Part shown: one piece after another, positions 1 to 8,517 of the stretch
Layout of the letters: each line of letters begins with the position of its first letter
Position numbering within the stretch: the first letter of the stretch is position 1
Assembly: GCA_964397305.1 (NCBI GenBank)
Contig: CAYNIP010000003.1
Span: 124,001-188,000, forward strand
Direction of reading: 5' to 3'
DNA from: JAAUTY01 sp964397305
GTDB lineage: Bacteria; Cyanobacteriota; Cyanobacteriia; Cyanobacteriales; Spirulinaceae
Length of the DNA stretch: 64,000 nucleotides
The notes under the pieces: model-generated
What the model saw: the letters and a program-made list of their open reading frames with translations, nothing else
What the model was told of the DNA's origin: nothing
Databases searched by the model: none
Program-made: the position numbers and the translations under genes

Positions 1-25
1 CTAGCCGCGTTAATCCGGTTGGGGC

Positions 26-361
26 TCACCCTTGCAGCCCAAAATAGGTCAGCACAAGGTCGGTCGCGCCTGTATTCGCGACTTCGTGCCGTTCCCACGG
101 CTCGACCGCCACACAGACTCCGGGTTCTAGGATCTGGGGCTCGTCGTCAATCCAGATTGTGCCCGTGCCCGCTTCGACCAAAAACACTTCCCATATATCA
201 GTATGGTGATGAGCACCGGCCACCTGCCCGGGGGCAAACCGTGCTTGGGCGAAGTTGGTGAGGTGGGGGAGGTCGCCGGCCTGGAAGAGGACGCGCTTGC
301 GGATTGCCGGGTTGTGGGAGACGCCCTGGCTAGGCTGGGTCGAGAGGGAGGTATATTTCAT
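26..361 (-). CDS. Cupin-domain protein
   Basis: Predicted 111-residue single cupin (small beta-barrel) protein. Visible motifs are an AGAHHHTDIWEVF metal-binding segment (cupin motif 1, three adjacent His plus a Glu) and a later PWERHEVANTG segment (motif 2, His). The substrate is unknown; this family includes isomerases, dioxygenases and sensors. The open frame continues upstream to 481, but I place the start at the Met codon at 359-361, because everything upstream lies inside a dispersed repeat and encodes low-quality residues. No operon partner is visible: the gene is convergent with the window edge and divergent from the next gene. The cupin fold is clear, the function is not. Confidence 0.8.
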   Translation of the reverse strand: MKYTSLSTQPSQGVSHNPAIRKRVLFQAGDLPHLTNFAQARFAPGQVAGAHHHTDIWEVFLVEAGTGTIWIDDEPQILEPGVCVAVEPWERHEVANTGATDLVLTYFGLQG

Positions 362-375
362 CGTGATCAAGGGTA

Positions 376-510
376 GCTTTCTGACTTGGGTGCATCTCCC
401 TTTGAAGACTCCCCTTCGCCCTACCTGGGAAAAGGGGCCGGGGGATGGAGACGCGCAGCGGCTTCTCGCAGAGGGGGCCAACTAGCCTCACTGAGATGCG
501 CTTTCTGACT
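376..510. mobile_element. MITE-like repeat, family A copy 1, with 11-bp flanking direct repeats
   Basis: A 113-bp element (387-499) starts TGGGTGCATCTC and ends GAGATGC, so its ends are inverted repeats. It is flanked on both sides by GCTTTCTGACT (376-386 and 500-510), which looks like an 11-bp target-site duplication. The interior has a strong hairpin (CCCCTTC pairing with GGGG) followed by the family-typical GCGCAGCGGCTTCTCGCAGA stretch. No coding capacity. It lies just upstream of the cupin gene. Confidence 0.75.
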
Positions 511-668
511 CCCAGTATCTCCCAAGGCTGAACGGGGAAGACGGTCAGGGGTTTCCCCAGACGCTAAGATTGGATCGAGCCAAGCAGGCGCACGGTTGGA
601 GTGTTATCGTTACACTGAATTATCACGGAACGTCCGAGTTTTCACCAACTTTACGTTTAGGTCACGCC

Positions 669-2108
669 ATGCGCGATCGCTTCACCCTCCTGGTTGCTGC
701 CTCGCTGACCTGTAGCGGACTCGTGCTCGCGCCGCTACCGAGGCTGGGTCGAGCCGCCCTGTCGGCCCCAGAGTTCATCGCTCAGGCTGAGGAGGCCCCC
801 CCCGAGACGGCTCCGGCTGACAACGGCAAAGGCGGTGAAACCACCCCCGTTGAGGCGGCGGCTCCGGAGGCTACCCCAACGGACGGCGACGAGGGCGGCG
901 AGGCTGCTGATGAGGGCCCAGCCCTGCGAGTGGGCGATCGGGGGCCGGAGGTGCGGGAATTGCAGATGCGCCTCGAGCGACTCAAGCTTTACCAGGGTGA
1001 GGTTACGGGCGAATACGACGAAGCGACCGCGACGGCGGTGCGGAATTTTCAGGCGGCCAATGACCTCGAAGCCACGGGGGTCTTCAATGTCGAAACCTGG
1101 CGCAAGCTGGACGCGGCCCAAAACCCCCGGCGGCAGCAGCAACAACGCGGCGGCCTGTTCCGGATGTCCCGCAAGCGAGCCCTGGTTTTAATCGGCGGTG
1201 GCGGGCTGATTACCCTCCTGGGGGGCTTCGGGGCGATCTTGCTGCTGCTGCGTTTTATCAACAGCAGCCAAGCGGTAGAGCCGGAGGAGCCGGAGGCGTC
1301 CGAGGCGTCGCTCCCGGTTGAGGCGGACCACTTTGAGGATGCGATCGCGCCGTCTCCCGACGGGATGAGTGCCGACGAGCCGGAACCCGCCCTGAGCAAC
1401 GACAGCCCGGTTCCTGAGCCCGATCCCTGGCCTACTGGAATGCCCCCCGTGCGCTCCACAGCGGTTCCTCCCGGGGTCACCTATCCTCCCCGCCCGCGAC
1501 CCGAGGTAGCCCCCGAGCCACGGCCCCTGGACAAGCCTTTAGTCGGGGCCCCCGAGCCCTTCACAGCCAAGGCAGAGCCCCCGCCTTGGTCCCCCGAACC
1601 CCCCAATGGCTCTCCGGCCATAAATGAATCCCTGACGCCCCTGGAGCCGCCCCCAGCCCTGACGCGCCTCGACCGCGTGGACGAACTGATCCGCGAGCTG
1701 CGGGAGCCCGATGCCGACCAGCGCCAGCAGGCGATCTGGGAGCTGGCGCAACAGGCCGACTCCCGGGCAGTGCAGCCCCTAGTGAATTTGTTGCTGGACT
1801 CGGACTCCCAGCAGCAGAGCCTAATTCTCGAAGCCTTGTCCCAGATCGGCACTCGAGCTCTGAAGCCGATGAACCGGGCCCTGGCCCTCTCGCTGCAAGA
1901 CGATGATGCTCACGTCCGCAAGAATGCCATTCGCGATCTGACGCGCATTTATGAACTGGTGGCCCAGTTGAGCCAGTTGCTCTACTACGCGACGGATGAT
2001 CCCGATCCAGGGGTACAAGAGACCGCCCGCTGGGCCCTGGGCCAACTGAACAATATTCGGATGCCGAATGCGATGGCCTCGGGCGATCGCGCTGCGCCTC
2101 CGAACTGA
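669..2108 (+). CDS. Peptidoglycan-binding / transmembrane / HEAT-repeat envelope protein
   Basis: Predicted 479 residues. Order of parts: a signal-like hydrophobic N-terminus (about 5-25); an acidic Ala/Glu/Pro-rich linker; a PG_binding_1 domain (about 85-150, with VGDRGPEVRELQMRL and VRNFQAANDL); a basic stretch RKR and one transmembrane helix (about 170-197, ALVLIGGGGLITLLGG); a long Pro-rich linker; and C-terminal HEAT/PBS-lyase-like repeats (about 335-470, for example DADQRQQAIWELAQQ). I start at the ATG at 669, because residues encoded upstream of it do not look like protein and the signal sequence begins here. The architecture suggests a bridge between the cell wall and a protein-protein interaction module across the membrane. 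Role unknown. Confidence 0.8.
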   Translation: MRDRFTLLVAASLTCSGLVLAPLPRLGRAALSAPEFIAQAEEAPPETAPADNGKGGETTPVEAAAPEATPTDGDEGGEAADEGPALRVGDRGPEVRELQMRLERLKLYQGEVTGEYDEATATAVRNFQAANDLEATGVFNVETWRKLDAAQNPRRQQQQRGGLFRMSRKRALVLIGGGGLITLLGGFGAILLLLRFINSSQAVEPEEPEASEASLPVEADHFEDAIAPSPDGMSADEPEPALSNDSPVPEPDPWPTGMPPVRSTAVPPGVTYPPRPRPEVAPEPRPLDKPLVGAPEPFTAKAEPPPWSPEPPNGSPAINESLTPLEPPPALTRLDRVDELIRELREPDADQRQQAIWELAQQADSRAVQPLVNLLLDSDSQQQSLILEALSQIGTRALKPMNRALALSLQDDDAHVRKNAIRDLTRIYELVAQLSQLLYYATDDPDPGVQETARWALGQLNNIRMPNAMASGDRAAPPN

Positions 2109-2133
2109 ATCCTCGCGTGGCTGGCTAGTTACC

Positions 2134-2146
2134 AGCGCTAAAGCGC
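2134..2146. repeat. Short palindromic repeat AGCGCTAAAGCGC
   Basis: Short inverted repeat (GCGCT...AGCGC) in the gap between two genes. The same motif with one change (AGCGCTGAAGCGC) recurs near 45333, 58713 and 58775, so it is a dispersed small repeat in this genome. Confidence 0.5.
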
Positions 2147-2170
2147 CGCTACGGCTGATCCCTATTCCTG

Positions 2171-3301
2171 ATGCTCCAACCTCTGCGCCTCCTGTTACTC
2201 TCGACGCCCGTGGGCCCCCTGGGCTCAGGGGCGGGGGGCGGTGTGGAATTGACCCTGGCCAACTGTGGACGCGAGTTGCAGCGGCGTGGGCATTCAGTCC
2301 AGGTCGTTGCGCCAGCAGGCTCCCAAGTAGAGGGTCTCGCCGTTGAGCCGCTGTCAGGGGCGCTCCACATCCCCGCCCAGACCCAAGCACGGGCCACACC
2401 GATTACCCTGCCACCAGACTCGGTGTTAGCCGCCATGTGGGCTTGGGCCGGTCGCCATCAGGCGGACTACGACCTGCTGGTGAATTTTGCCTACGACTGG
2501 CTGCCCTTTTACCTCACGCCGTTTTTGGCGAAGCCCGTGGCCCACTTGGTCAGTATGGCCTCGCTGAATGAGGCGATGGACCAGGCGATCGCCGCCCTCG
2601 CCCAGACTCGCCCTGAAACTCTGGCCTTCCACAGCCGTGCCCAAGCGGCGACCTTCGGCGACTGGCCCCCGGTTCACTACCTGAGCAACGCGATCGATCT
2701 CGACTGCTACCAGGTTGGACTCCAGCCCCGACCCCAATTGGCTTGGGTGGGTCGCATTGCCCCCGAAAAAGCCTTGGAAGATGCCATCCAGGCAAGCCAG
2801 CAGGCCGGCCTGCCCCTCCATGTTTTCGGCAAGCTGCAAGACCGCGAGTATTGGCAGCAATTGCAGACAGACTACCCAGAGGCGCTGGTTGAATACCGGG
2901 GCTTTCTCCCGACGGCAGCCTTGCAACAGGCCCTGGGAGAAAGCCTGGCCTTGCTCGTGACGCCGCGCTGGCTGGAAGCCTTTGGCAATGTGGCCATCGA
3001 AGCCCTAGCCTGTGGTGTGCCGGTCATTGCCTATCGGCGCGGCGGCCCGGCGGAGATCGTCCGGGATGGGGAAACGGGATTTTTGGTTGAACCCGATAGC
3101 ATTCCTGGGCTGGTGGCGGCGATCGCCCGAGTGGCGGGCCTGGATCGCTTAGCCTGCCGTCGCCAAGCGGAGCAGGAGTTTTCCCTGGCCGCTCTGGGCG
3201 ATCGCCTCGAAGCCTGGTTTGCCGCGATCCGTAGTCATAACCCCCCAGCCCCCCAGCGGGGGGATAGTCGGTTCCAACATGAGATGTACCCCAGGAATTG
3301 A
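2171..3301 (+). CDS. Glycosyltransferase family 4-like protein
   Basis: 376 residues with a GT-B fold layout. The N-terminal domain has a Gly-rich sugar-acceptor loop (GPLGSGAGGGVELTL). The C-terminal donor-binding domain carries AWVGRIAPEKALEDAI and the GT4 signature EAFGNVAIEALACGVPVIAY followed by GGPAEIVRDGETGFLV. It probably transfers a sugar from a nucleotide-sugar donor to an unidentified acceptor. It lies 62 bp downstream of the envelope protein and in the same direction, so co-transcription is possible. The start at ATG 2171 fits the family N-terminus. Acceptor and donor cannot be told from sequence. Confidence 0.85.
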   Translation: MLQPLRLLLLSTPVGPLGSGAGGGVELTLANCGRELQRRGHSVQVVAPAGSQVEGLAVEPLSGALHIPAQTQARATPITLPPDSVLAAMWAWAGRHQADYDLLVNFAYDWLPFYLTPFLAKPVAHLVSMASLNEAMDQAIAALAQTRPETLAFHSRAQAATFGDWPPVHYLSNAIDLDCYQVGLQPRPQLAWVGRIAPEKALEDAIQASQQAGLPLHVFGKLQDREYWQQLQTDYPEALVEYRGFLPTAALQQALGESLALLVTPRWLEAFGNVAIEALACGVPVIAYRRGGPAEIVRDGETGFLVEPDSIPGLVAAIARVAGLDRLACRRQAEQEFSLAALGDRLEAWFAAIRSHNPPAPQRGDSRFQHEMYPRN

Positions 3302-3371
3302 TGGTAGGCCAGCAAATCATTGAGGGGGCCTCAGGAACCTCTACCCCCAGGGTCTAGCAATCGAGCGAGTG

Positions 3372-3671
3372 TCAACGAAACTTCTGCATGGCCTGCTCAA
3401 CGGCTTGACTCAAATCCTGCCAAGCCGTTTCGACCCCGGTTTGCAACTCCTGCCAGGCTTCCTCGCCAGCGTGCTGTAGTTCTTCCAGTTTGCCCTGAAC
3501 AGCATCTCGCTTAGCAGCTAGTTCTTCAACTTGGCTGTTGTACTCCACGGCTGCATCAGCCTTGGCCTGACTGGCCTTGGCCTTGAGTTCATCGATCTGG
3601 GCATTCAGCTTATCAAGTTGAGCTTTGACCTTCTCTTGATAGGCTTGTTGTTGGTCGAGTTGTGTAGCCAT
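3372..3671 (-). CDS. Small coiled-coil protein
   Basis: 99 residues, almost entirely alpha-helical heptads rich in Lys, Glu, Gln and Ala (for example YQEKVKAQLDKLNAQIDELK), with no membrane segment or signal. The start is the ATG at 3669-3671, preceded by AGGAGG-like sequence on the minus strand (gcaaacctcctg on the plus strand), a good ribosome binding site. Similar short coiled-coil proteins occur widely in cyanobacteria without a firm function. It stands alone, convergent with the glycosyltransferase. Confidence 0.75.
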   Translation of the reverse strand: MATQLDQQQAYQEKVKAQLDKLNAQIDELKAKASQAKADAAVEYNSQVEELAAKRDAVQGKLEELQHAGEEAWQELQTGVETAWQDLSQAVEQAMQKFR

Positions 3672-3792
3672 AAATTGGCAAACCTCCTGTATTCATAAAT
3701 CAACTCCCTTCCATAATAATGGTTAAGCAGATATAGCATCTTCTTTCATAAGAGCTAAAGCACTGCGAGCAGATCTCCCCCCCAAGAAAGAG

Positions 3793-4035
3793 TTAATACC
3801 TTATCGTTAGAGTAGCAAGGTCAAACTCTAGTCCTAAGCAAGAGAGGCTAGGGCCTGTCGTCAGCCAAGGGGGCTTGGAGGTGAGTTCTAGTTGTTCTTC
3901 GAGGTTGCTCAGCCGCGTCGTCAGTTGCCGCACGCTCCATGGGGCACTCCATGGGACGCTCTCTGGCGTCTGCTCCCAGTTGGCTTGGGGGATCTGAACT
4001 CCGGCGATGACGATTTCTTCTTCCATGCGGACCAT
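3793..4035 (-). pseudogene. Remnant of an IS66-like transposase N-terminus
   Basis: An 80-residue frame whose first part (QANWEQTPESV, then RLSNLEEQLELTSKPP) resembles the N-terminal leucine-zipper region of IS66-family transposases, where a WEQTPESVRQL-like segment leads into LEEQL and a Ser-rich SKPPSSDG motif. Here the SV and RQL parts are split by an in-frame insertion made of two near-identical 12-base units (plus-strand positions 3935-3958). The similarity stops after SKPP, and the frame soon ends. The rest of a full-length transposase (about 500 residues) is absent. I read this as a decayed fragment; family assignment is from recalled motif patterns and is moderate. Confidence 0.45.
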
Positions 4036-4327
4036 GCTAACTGCCTGAACTTCTCTTTTCTACTCCCTTGCTTGTGCGGTTCCTGGCGTCCCTCGTCCTC
4101 TGCCTCAAGCCACCTCCTTCGATTATCCTTGAATGAGTACACCAGAACTTGCCGCATGACACCCTCTTGAATTTAGCCCTCAAAGCCTTACGGCAAAATG
4201 CTTGAAGCACTTTTTGGGTAAAGTGTATAGCCGCTAAATTCCTCATAACACCTGCCTCTCTAAAGGCCAGAAGTCTGATCCAGCAAAGCGGACACTGCTA
4301 TCGTGAATATTTATGTATTCAGCTTTC
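4036..4327. other. Intergenic stretch, no supported gene
   Basis: About 290 bp between the transposase remnant and the family B repeat. Short frames on both strands have no recognisable composition. It may include more decayed insertion-sequence DNA, but I see no terminal inverted repeat to prove it. Confidence 0.4.
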
Positions 4328-4595
4328 GGGTGAACAAAATATTTACGCGGGACGTTGGTACTCCTTCCCTCAGCCCTCACCCTAAATCCCACTCCCAAGC
4401 TTAGGAGAGGGATTTCTAGCTCCCCTGCTCCCCGCTTTGGGAGCAGGGGCCGGGGGATGTAGACGCGCAGCGGCTTCTTGCAGAGTGGGCCCCATAACGC
4501 TGTTCGCGCTAGCGTCGCGGAGCGATAGAGGGTTACCCTCTGCTCCTTGAGCAAGCGCTCAAAATTCAGGGGAGCCGCGCTTTTTTCGTCCACCC
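4328..4595. repeat. Dispersed repeat family B, copy 1
   Basis: A 268-bp element that begins GGGTGAACAAAATATTTACG and ends TTTTTTCGTCCACCC, giving imperfect terminal inverted repeats. The interior carries CCCTCACCCTAAATCCC, a strong hairpin (CCCGCTTTGGGAGCAGGGG), the GACGCGCAGCGGCTTCT block shared with family A, and the GTTCGCGCTAGCGTCGCG block. The same order of blocks recurs at 27624-27941 and, partially, at 38571-38972 and 50332-50591. Non-coding. Confidence 0.65.
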
Positions 4596-4848
4596 GGACC
4601 CAATATGCTTACTTGACTAAATGAGTGATTAGTTATTTAATGAAGGCATGGTAAGCCACCCGCCCGCTTGGCGGTGGCGGCCGATCACCCCAATTTCTGA
4701 AACTCACACGACAGGAACTCCGCCTCGTCTCAAGGTTCCTCGCCCTCAGGGAGGGGAGTTTGGGGGGAGGGCAAGCTGTTGCTGGGAATCTGAGGATTGG
4801 TATTGCAAGACCCACCTACGTCGCGAATCTTGACTTCGCCTGCTATCT

Positions 4849-5265
4849 ATGAGTCACTTCACCACCACGATTTCAGCTACCTTCGAGAGCGCGATCGCAC
4901 AAGTCACGGAAGCTTTGAAGCGCGAAGGTATGGGCATCTTGACTGAAATTGACGTTCAAGCTGCCTTCAAGAAAAAGCTGGATAAGGACTTCCATCGCTA
5001 CACCATTCTTGGCGCTTGTCAACCGACGATCGCTTACGAAATGCTTCAGGCCGACCCGCGCGCTGGCGTTTTTTACCCCTGTAATGTCGTTGTGCAGGAG
5101 ATTAGCCCCAATCAAATCGAGATTGCGGCGGTCGATCCGCTGGCAATGTTCCTGACCATCCACAGCCCTCGCGCCAAAGAAATCGCCTTGGAAGCCCATG
5201 ACATGATGCAGCGGGTTGTCCGCCACCTCGAGGCAATGCAACCAGAACCGGCCGCTGTCAGCTAG
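4849..5265 (+). CDS. DUF302 domain protein
   Basis: 138 residues covering a complete DUF302 domain: FESAIAQVTEALKREGMGIL at the start, the FHRYTILGACQP segment, then YEMLQADPRAGVFYPCNVVV and a C-terminal helix. Proteins of this family are small soluble alpha/beta proteins found in many bacteria; a role in redox or metal-related stress has been suggested, but no reaction is established. Cys residues in GACQP and FYPCN are conserved positions in the family as I recall it. It is a single gene, with repeats on both sides. Start at ATG 4849 matches the usual family N-terminus. Confidence 0.85.
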   Translation: MSHFTTTISATFESAIAQVTEALKREGMGILTEIDVQAAFKKKLDKDFHRYTILGACQPTIAYEMLQADPRAGVFYPCNVVVQEISPNQIEIAAVDPLAMFLTIHSPRAKEIALEAHDMMQRVVRHLEAMQPEPAAVS

Positions 5266-5403
5266 CTCAGCACCTGACCCTGATCGGAGGCATTCTAGAT
5301 TGGCAGCCCTACGTTGTCACAAAATAGGCTAATGTCTCCGACACGCTAGCGCGAAGGCCAACACGCTGTCGTGATTGCAGCCAAGAACGAGACAGATGGG
5401 CGG

Positions 5404-5543
5404 CGGGGGCCCCTCTGCGAGAAGCCGCTGCGCGCCTACATTCCCCAGCCCGGGTGCATCTTCACTTGGGAGACTCCCCTTCGCCCTACCTGGGAGAAGG
5501 GGCCGGGGGATGCGGGCAAACTGGCCGAACCGAGATGCACCCC
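5404..5543. repeat. Family A repeats, nested copies
   Basis: Positions 5452-5543 form a compact 92-bp family A copy with a perfect 10-bp terminal inverted repeat (GGGTGCATCT at the left, AGATGCACCC at the right). Immediately to its left (5404-5451) lies an inverted fragment of the internal block (CTCTGCGAGAAGCCGCTGCG), so two copies seem to have inserted or recombined here. The rest of the 5266-5682 gap holds no gene; a partial GTTGGG...CCAACC repeat lies at 5633-5660. Confidence 0.65.
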
Positions 5544-5682
5544 CCAGTTCCTGCTCCCAAGCTTGGGAGCAGGAGCTGAATGATTTCGTAGGGCGAGTTG
5601 ACGATCGAAAACCGAGCCTTTTCTTAGGTGCTGTTGGGTTTTGCTGGGCTCAATCCAACCGAGGAGGAGGCTGCGCTGACTG

Positions 5683-7242
5683 TCAAGACTCTGGCTCTGG
5701 GGCCGTCGCGATCGCCGACTTCAGGAGCGGGAAGGCGATGACATCGCGGATGCTGGGGGCATCAGTTAGGAGCATCACCAAGCGATCAATGCCGATCCCC
5801 AGGCCGCCCGTGGGGGGCATTCCGTATTCCAGAGCCGTGAGAAAGTCTTCATCAATACCGTGGGCTTCTAGATCACCCGCAGCCTTCTTAGCGGCCTGCT
5901 GCTCAAAGCGATCGCGCTGATCTAGCGGATCGGTCAACTCCGAGAAACTATTGGCCGTCTCGCGCCCAACGATGAAGAGTTCAAACCGTTCAACCAGGCC
6001 TGGCTTGCTGCGATGGGGCTTGGTGAGGGGCGAAATTTCCACCGGGTAATCGAGCACAAAAGTAGGTTGAATCAACGTACTCTCGACCCGCTGCTCAAAC
6101 GCTTCATTGAGCAATTCACCGACACTCGCAGCCGCTGCTGGAGCCTCTAAACCCGCCGTCTGCATCGCCTGAGCGGCCGCCGCTCGGGAATCAAACTGGG
6201 TAAAATCGAGACCCGTTTGCTCTTGGACTAACTGGTGCATCGTGGCTCGTCGCCAGGGGGGGGTTAGGTCAATGGCTTGTCCCTGATAGGTCACTGTCAG
6301 CGACCCCAAAACAGTCTGAGCGGCGTGGACAACCAGGTTTTCCGTCAGGGTCATCATGTCCTGATAGTCGGCATAGGCCTGGTAGATTTCAATCGAGGTA
6401 AATTCAGGGTTGTGGCGAGTCGAAATACCCTCATTGCGGAAGATCCGCCCCAGTTCAAACACCTTCTCAAAACCACCAACAATCAAGCGCTTGAGGTGGA
6501 GTTCGGTGGCAATCCGCAGATAGAGCTGCATCTGCAAGGTGTTGTGGTGGGTAATGAAGGGGCGCGCTTCGGCTCCGCCGGCCTCACTTTGCAACACCGG
6601 GGTTTCGATTTCAATGAAGCCCTGATCCTCAAGATAGCGACGAAGGGAGGCCGTGATCTTGGCGCGGCGACGGAAGGTTTCCCGGACGCTAGGATTGACG
6701 ATTAAATCCACATAACGCTGACGATAGCGCTTCTCGGTATCGGTTAGCCCATGCCACTTATCCGGCAGGGGTAGGAGGGATTTAGTCAACAGGGCATAGC
6801 GCTGTACGTTGACTGAGAGTTCCCCCTTGTCAGTGCGCTTAATCGTTCCTTGAACACCGATGATGTCGCCGACATCCGTGAGCTTTTTGAGGACGTTAAA
6901 GGGGTTTTCAACGTCGCTCATGCTCGCTTCGATCTGCTTTTTGTCTAAATAGAGCTGGATCGTGCCGGTTTCGTCTTGCAGGGTAAAGAAAGCCAGCTTG
7001 CCGAAAACGCGCCGCGCCGTGATCCGACCGGCGATCGCCACCTCAACAGCCGCCTCTTCCCCGCTCGCCAGGGCCGCATACTCAGCCTGGAGGGCCGCCG
7101 TTTGATGACTAGATTCCCAGCGACAGGTCGCGAAGGGCTCCAGGCCTGCTGCTTGGAGTTGGGCTAACTTTTCAATGCGGGTGGCACGAATTTCCGCGAG
7201 GGTTGAGGTAGGTGGCGGTGAGGCGGGCGATTGATCAGCCAT
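5683..7242 (-). CDS. lysS: Lysyl-tRNA synthetase, class II
   Basis: 519 residues, normal length for bacterial LysRS. It charges tRNA-Lys with lysine in the cytoplasm. Order: an N-terminal extension, the OB-fold anticodon-binding domain (about 65-170, with ITARRVFGKLAFFTLQD and QLYLDKKQ), then the class II catalytic core with motif 1 (FIEIETPVLQSEAGGAEARPF), motif 2 (FRNEGISTRHNPEFTSIE) and motif 3 (GLGIGIDRLVMLL). The start at 7242 gives an N-terminus (MADQSPASPPPTS) somewhat longer than the core; no better start is seen. It is divergent from the dehydrogenase gene, with a 227-bp gap that must carry both promoters. Confidence 0.97.
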   Translation of the reverse strand: MADQSPASPPPTSTLAEIRATRIEKLAQLQAAGLEPFATCRWESSHQTAALQAEYAALASGEEAAVEVAIAGRITARRVFGKLAFFTLQDETGTIQLYLDKKQIEASMSDVENPFNVLKKLTDVGDIIGVQGTIKRTDKGELSVNVQRYALLTKSLLPLPDKWHGLTDTEKRYRQRYVDLIVNPSVRETFRRRAKITASLRRYLEDQGFIEIETPVLQSEAGGAEARPFITHHNTLQMQLYLRIATELHLKRLIVGGFEKVFELGRIFRNEGISTRHNPEFTSIEIYQAYADYQDMMTLTENLVVHAAQTVLGSLTVTYQGQAIDLTPPWRRATMHQLVQEQTGLDFTQFDSRAAAAQAMQTAGLEAPAAAASVGELLNEAFEQRVESTLIQPTFVLDYPVEISPLTKPHRSKPGLVERFELFIVGRETANSFSELTDPLDQRDRFEQQAAKKAAGDLEAHGIDEDFLTALEYGMPPTGGLGIGIDRLVMLLTDAPSIRDVIAFPLLKSAIATAPEPES

Positions 7243-7469
7243 GAGTTCAGAGAGGGTGAAGCAAGACGGAGCCAGTTTCGAGCTGGGGAATGGGAGGCAG
7301 GGTGGTTCCTGGAGAAGTCGAAGGACCCGAGGGGCGATCGCATTATGACACCCCAGCGGCTAAGGTGAAACTAGCACCACGGTCCAGGAAAGCAGTAGAT
7401 ATTTCTAAGCATCGGGCTGCAATCCTGACCGTGGAACCCCTAACCGGAGTTTCTGGCCAAGCCTAGATT

Positions 7470-8249
7470 ATGACCCAAACCGCCCTGATTACGGGTGCAT
7501 CCAGCGGCATCGGCCGCGAATTGGCCCAGGTGATGGCCGCCGACGGGCTGAACCTGGTGCTCGTCGCGCGGCGCGCTGACAAGCTGGAGGAGTTGGCCCA
7601 ACAGCTCCAGCAACGATACCGCATCCAGGTGTGGGTGTTGCCCAAAGACCTCGCTCAGCCCGAGGCCCCGGTAGCCCTGGTGCGGGAGCTGCAAGCCGCC
7701 CAAGTGAACGTCGAGATCCTGGTTAATAACGCCGGCTTTGGGGGCTATGGCTTCTTTGCTGAGACGGACTGGACTCAAGAAGCTCAGATGTTGCAAGTGA
7801 ATGTGGTGGCCCTGACTCAGTTAACCAAGCTGCTACTGCCGGACATGATCGCCCGGAAGCACGGGTTTATCCTCAATGTCGCCTCGACGGCCGCTTTTAT
7901 CCCCGGGCCGCTGATGGCGGTGTACTACGCGACCAAGGCTTACGTGCTCTCGTTTTCGGAGGCGATCGCCAACGAAGTGCAGGGCACGGGCGTCAGCGTC
8001 ACCGTCCTCTGCCCCGGCCCCACGGTTTCGGAGTTCCAAGACCGCGCCCACATGAACCAAGTCCGCCTCCTGAAGCAAATGCAACTCATGGCCGCGGCTC
8101 CCGTCGCCCTCGCGGGGTATCGGGCCCTGCGGCGACGGCAGGCGATCGCCGTTCCCGGCCTCAGCAACCAGGCTTTAACCGTCCTGCGGCGCCTATTGCC
8201 CCGGCCCCTGGTGCGGGCTCTGGTGCGCTACTTGCAATCGCCAGCCTGA
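7470..8249 (+). CDS. Short-chain dehydrogenase/reductase (SDR)
   Basis: 259 residues, classical SDR length. The Rossmann cofactor motif TGASSGIG is near residue 9, NNAGFGG near residue 90, the catalytic Ser in VASTA, and the YYATKAY (YxxxK) active-site pair near residue 155. The basic residues after beta-2 (VARRADKLEE) suggest NADP(H). The PGPTVSEF segment matches the DltE/YqjQ-like subgroup. Substrate unknown, likely a ketone or alcohol. Single gene. Confidence 0.9.
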   Translation: MTQTALITGASSGIGRELAQVMAADGLNLVLVARRADKLEELAQQLQQRYRIQVWVLPKDLAQPEAPVALVRELQAAQVNVEILVNNAGFGGYGFFAETDWTQEAQMLQVNVVALTQLTKLLLPDMIARKHGFILNVASTAAFIPGPLMAVYYATKAYVLSFSEAIANEVQGTGVSVTVLCPGPTVSEFQDRAHMNQVRLLKQMQLMAAAPVALAGYRALRRRQAIAVPGLSNQALTVLRRLLPRPLVRALVRYLQSPA

Positions 8250-8517
8250 GCTTCGCCCCCTTTGGAGGCAGTTGCTCAGAGCGTGTTCGAGAAGTTTCCC
8301 AGAATCGAGAGCTGATTAGAGTTTCAGCCCTCTGTTCGCAATTCCCTGAAAGCCAACCCTCACAAGGGTTTCAGCCAACTGTTCAAACATACTCTCAGGC
8401 CCGTGCAGCCCCGCCAATGCTTAAGCTGGGCTGAATTTCTGCCTTGGGGACTCGCAGGCGCGGCACAATGAACGACAGCTTTACCGCTTGTCCCGTGTTC
8501 GTTTGGATTCGGTCCCT

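Noticed and set aside
5375..5920. 181-residue plus-strand open frame
   Set aside because: It is made of family A repeat sequence and the antisense end of lysS.
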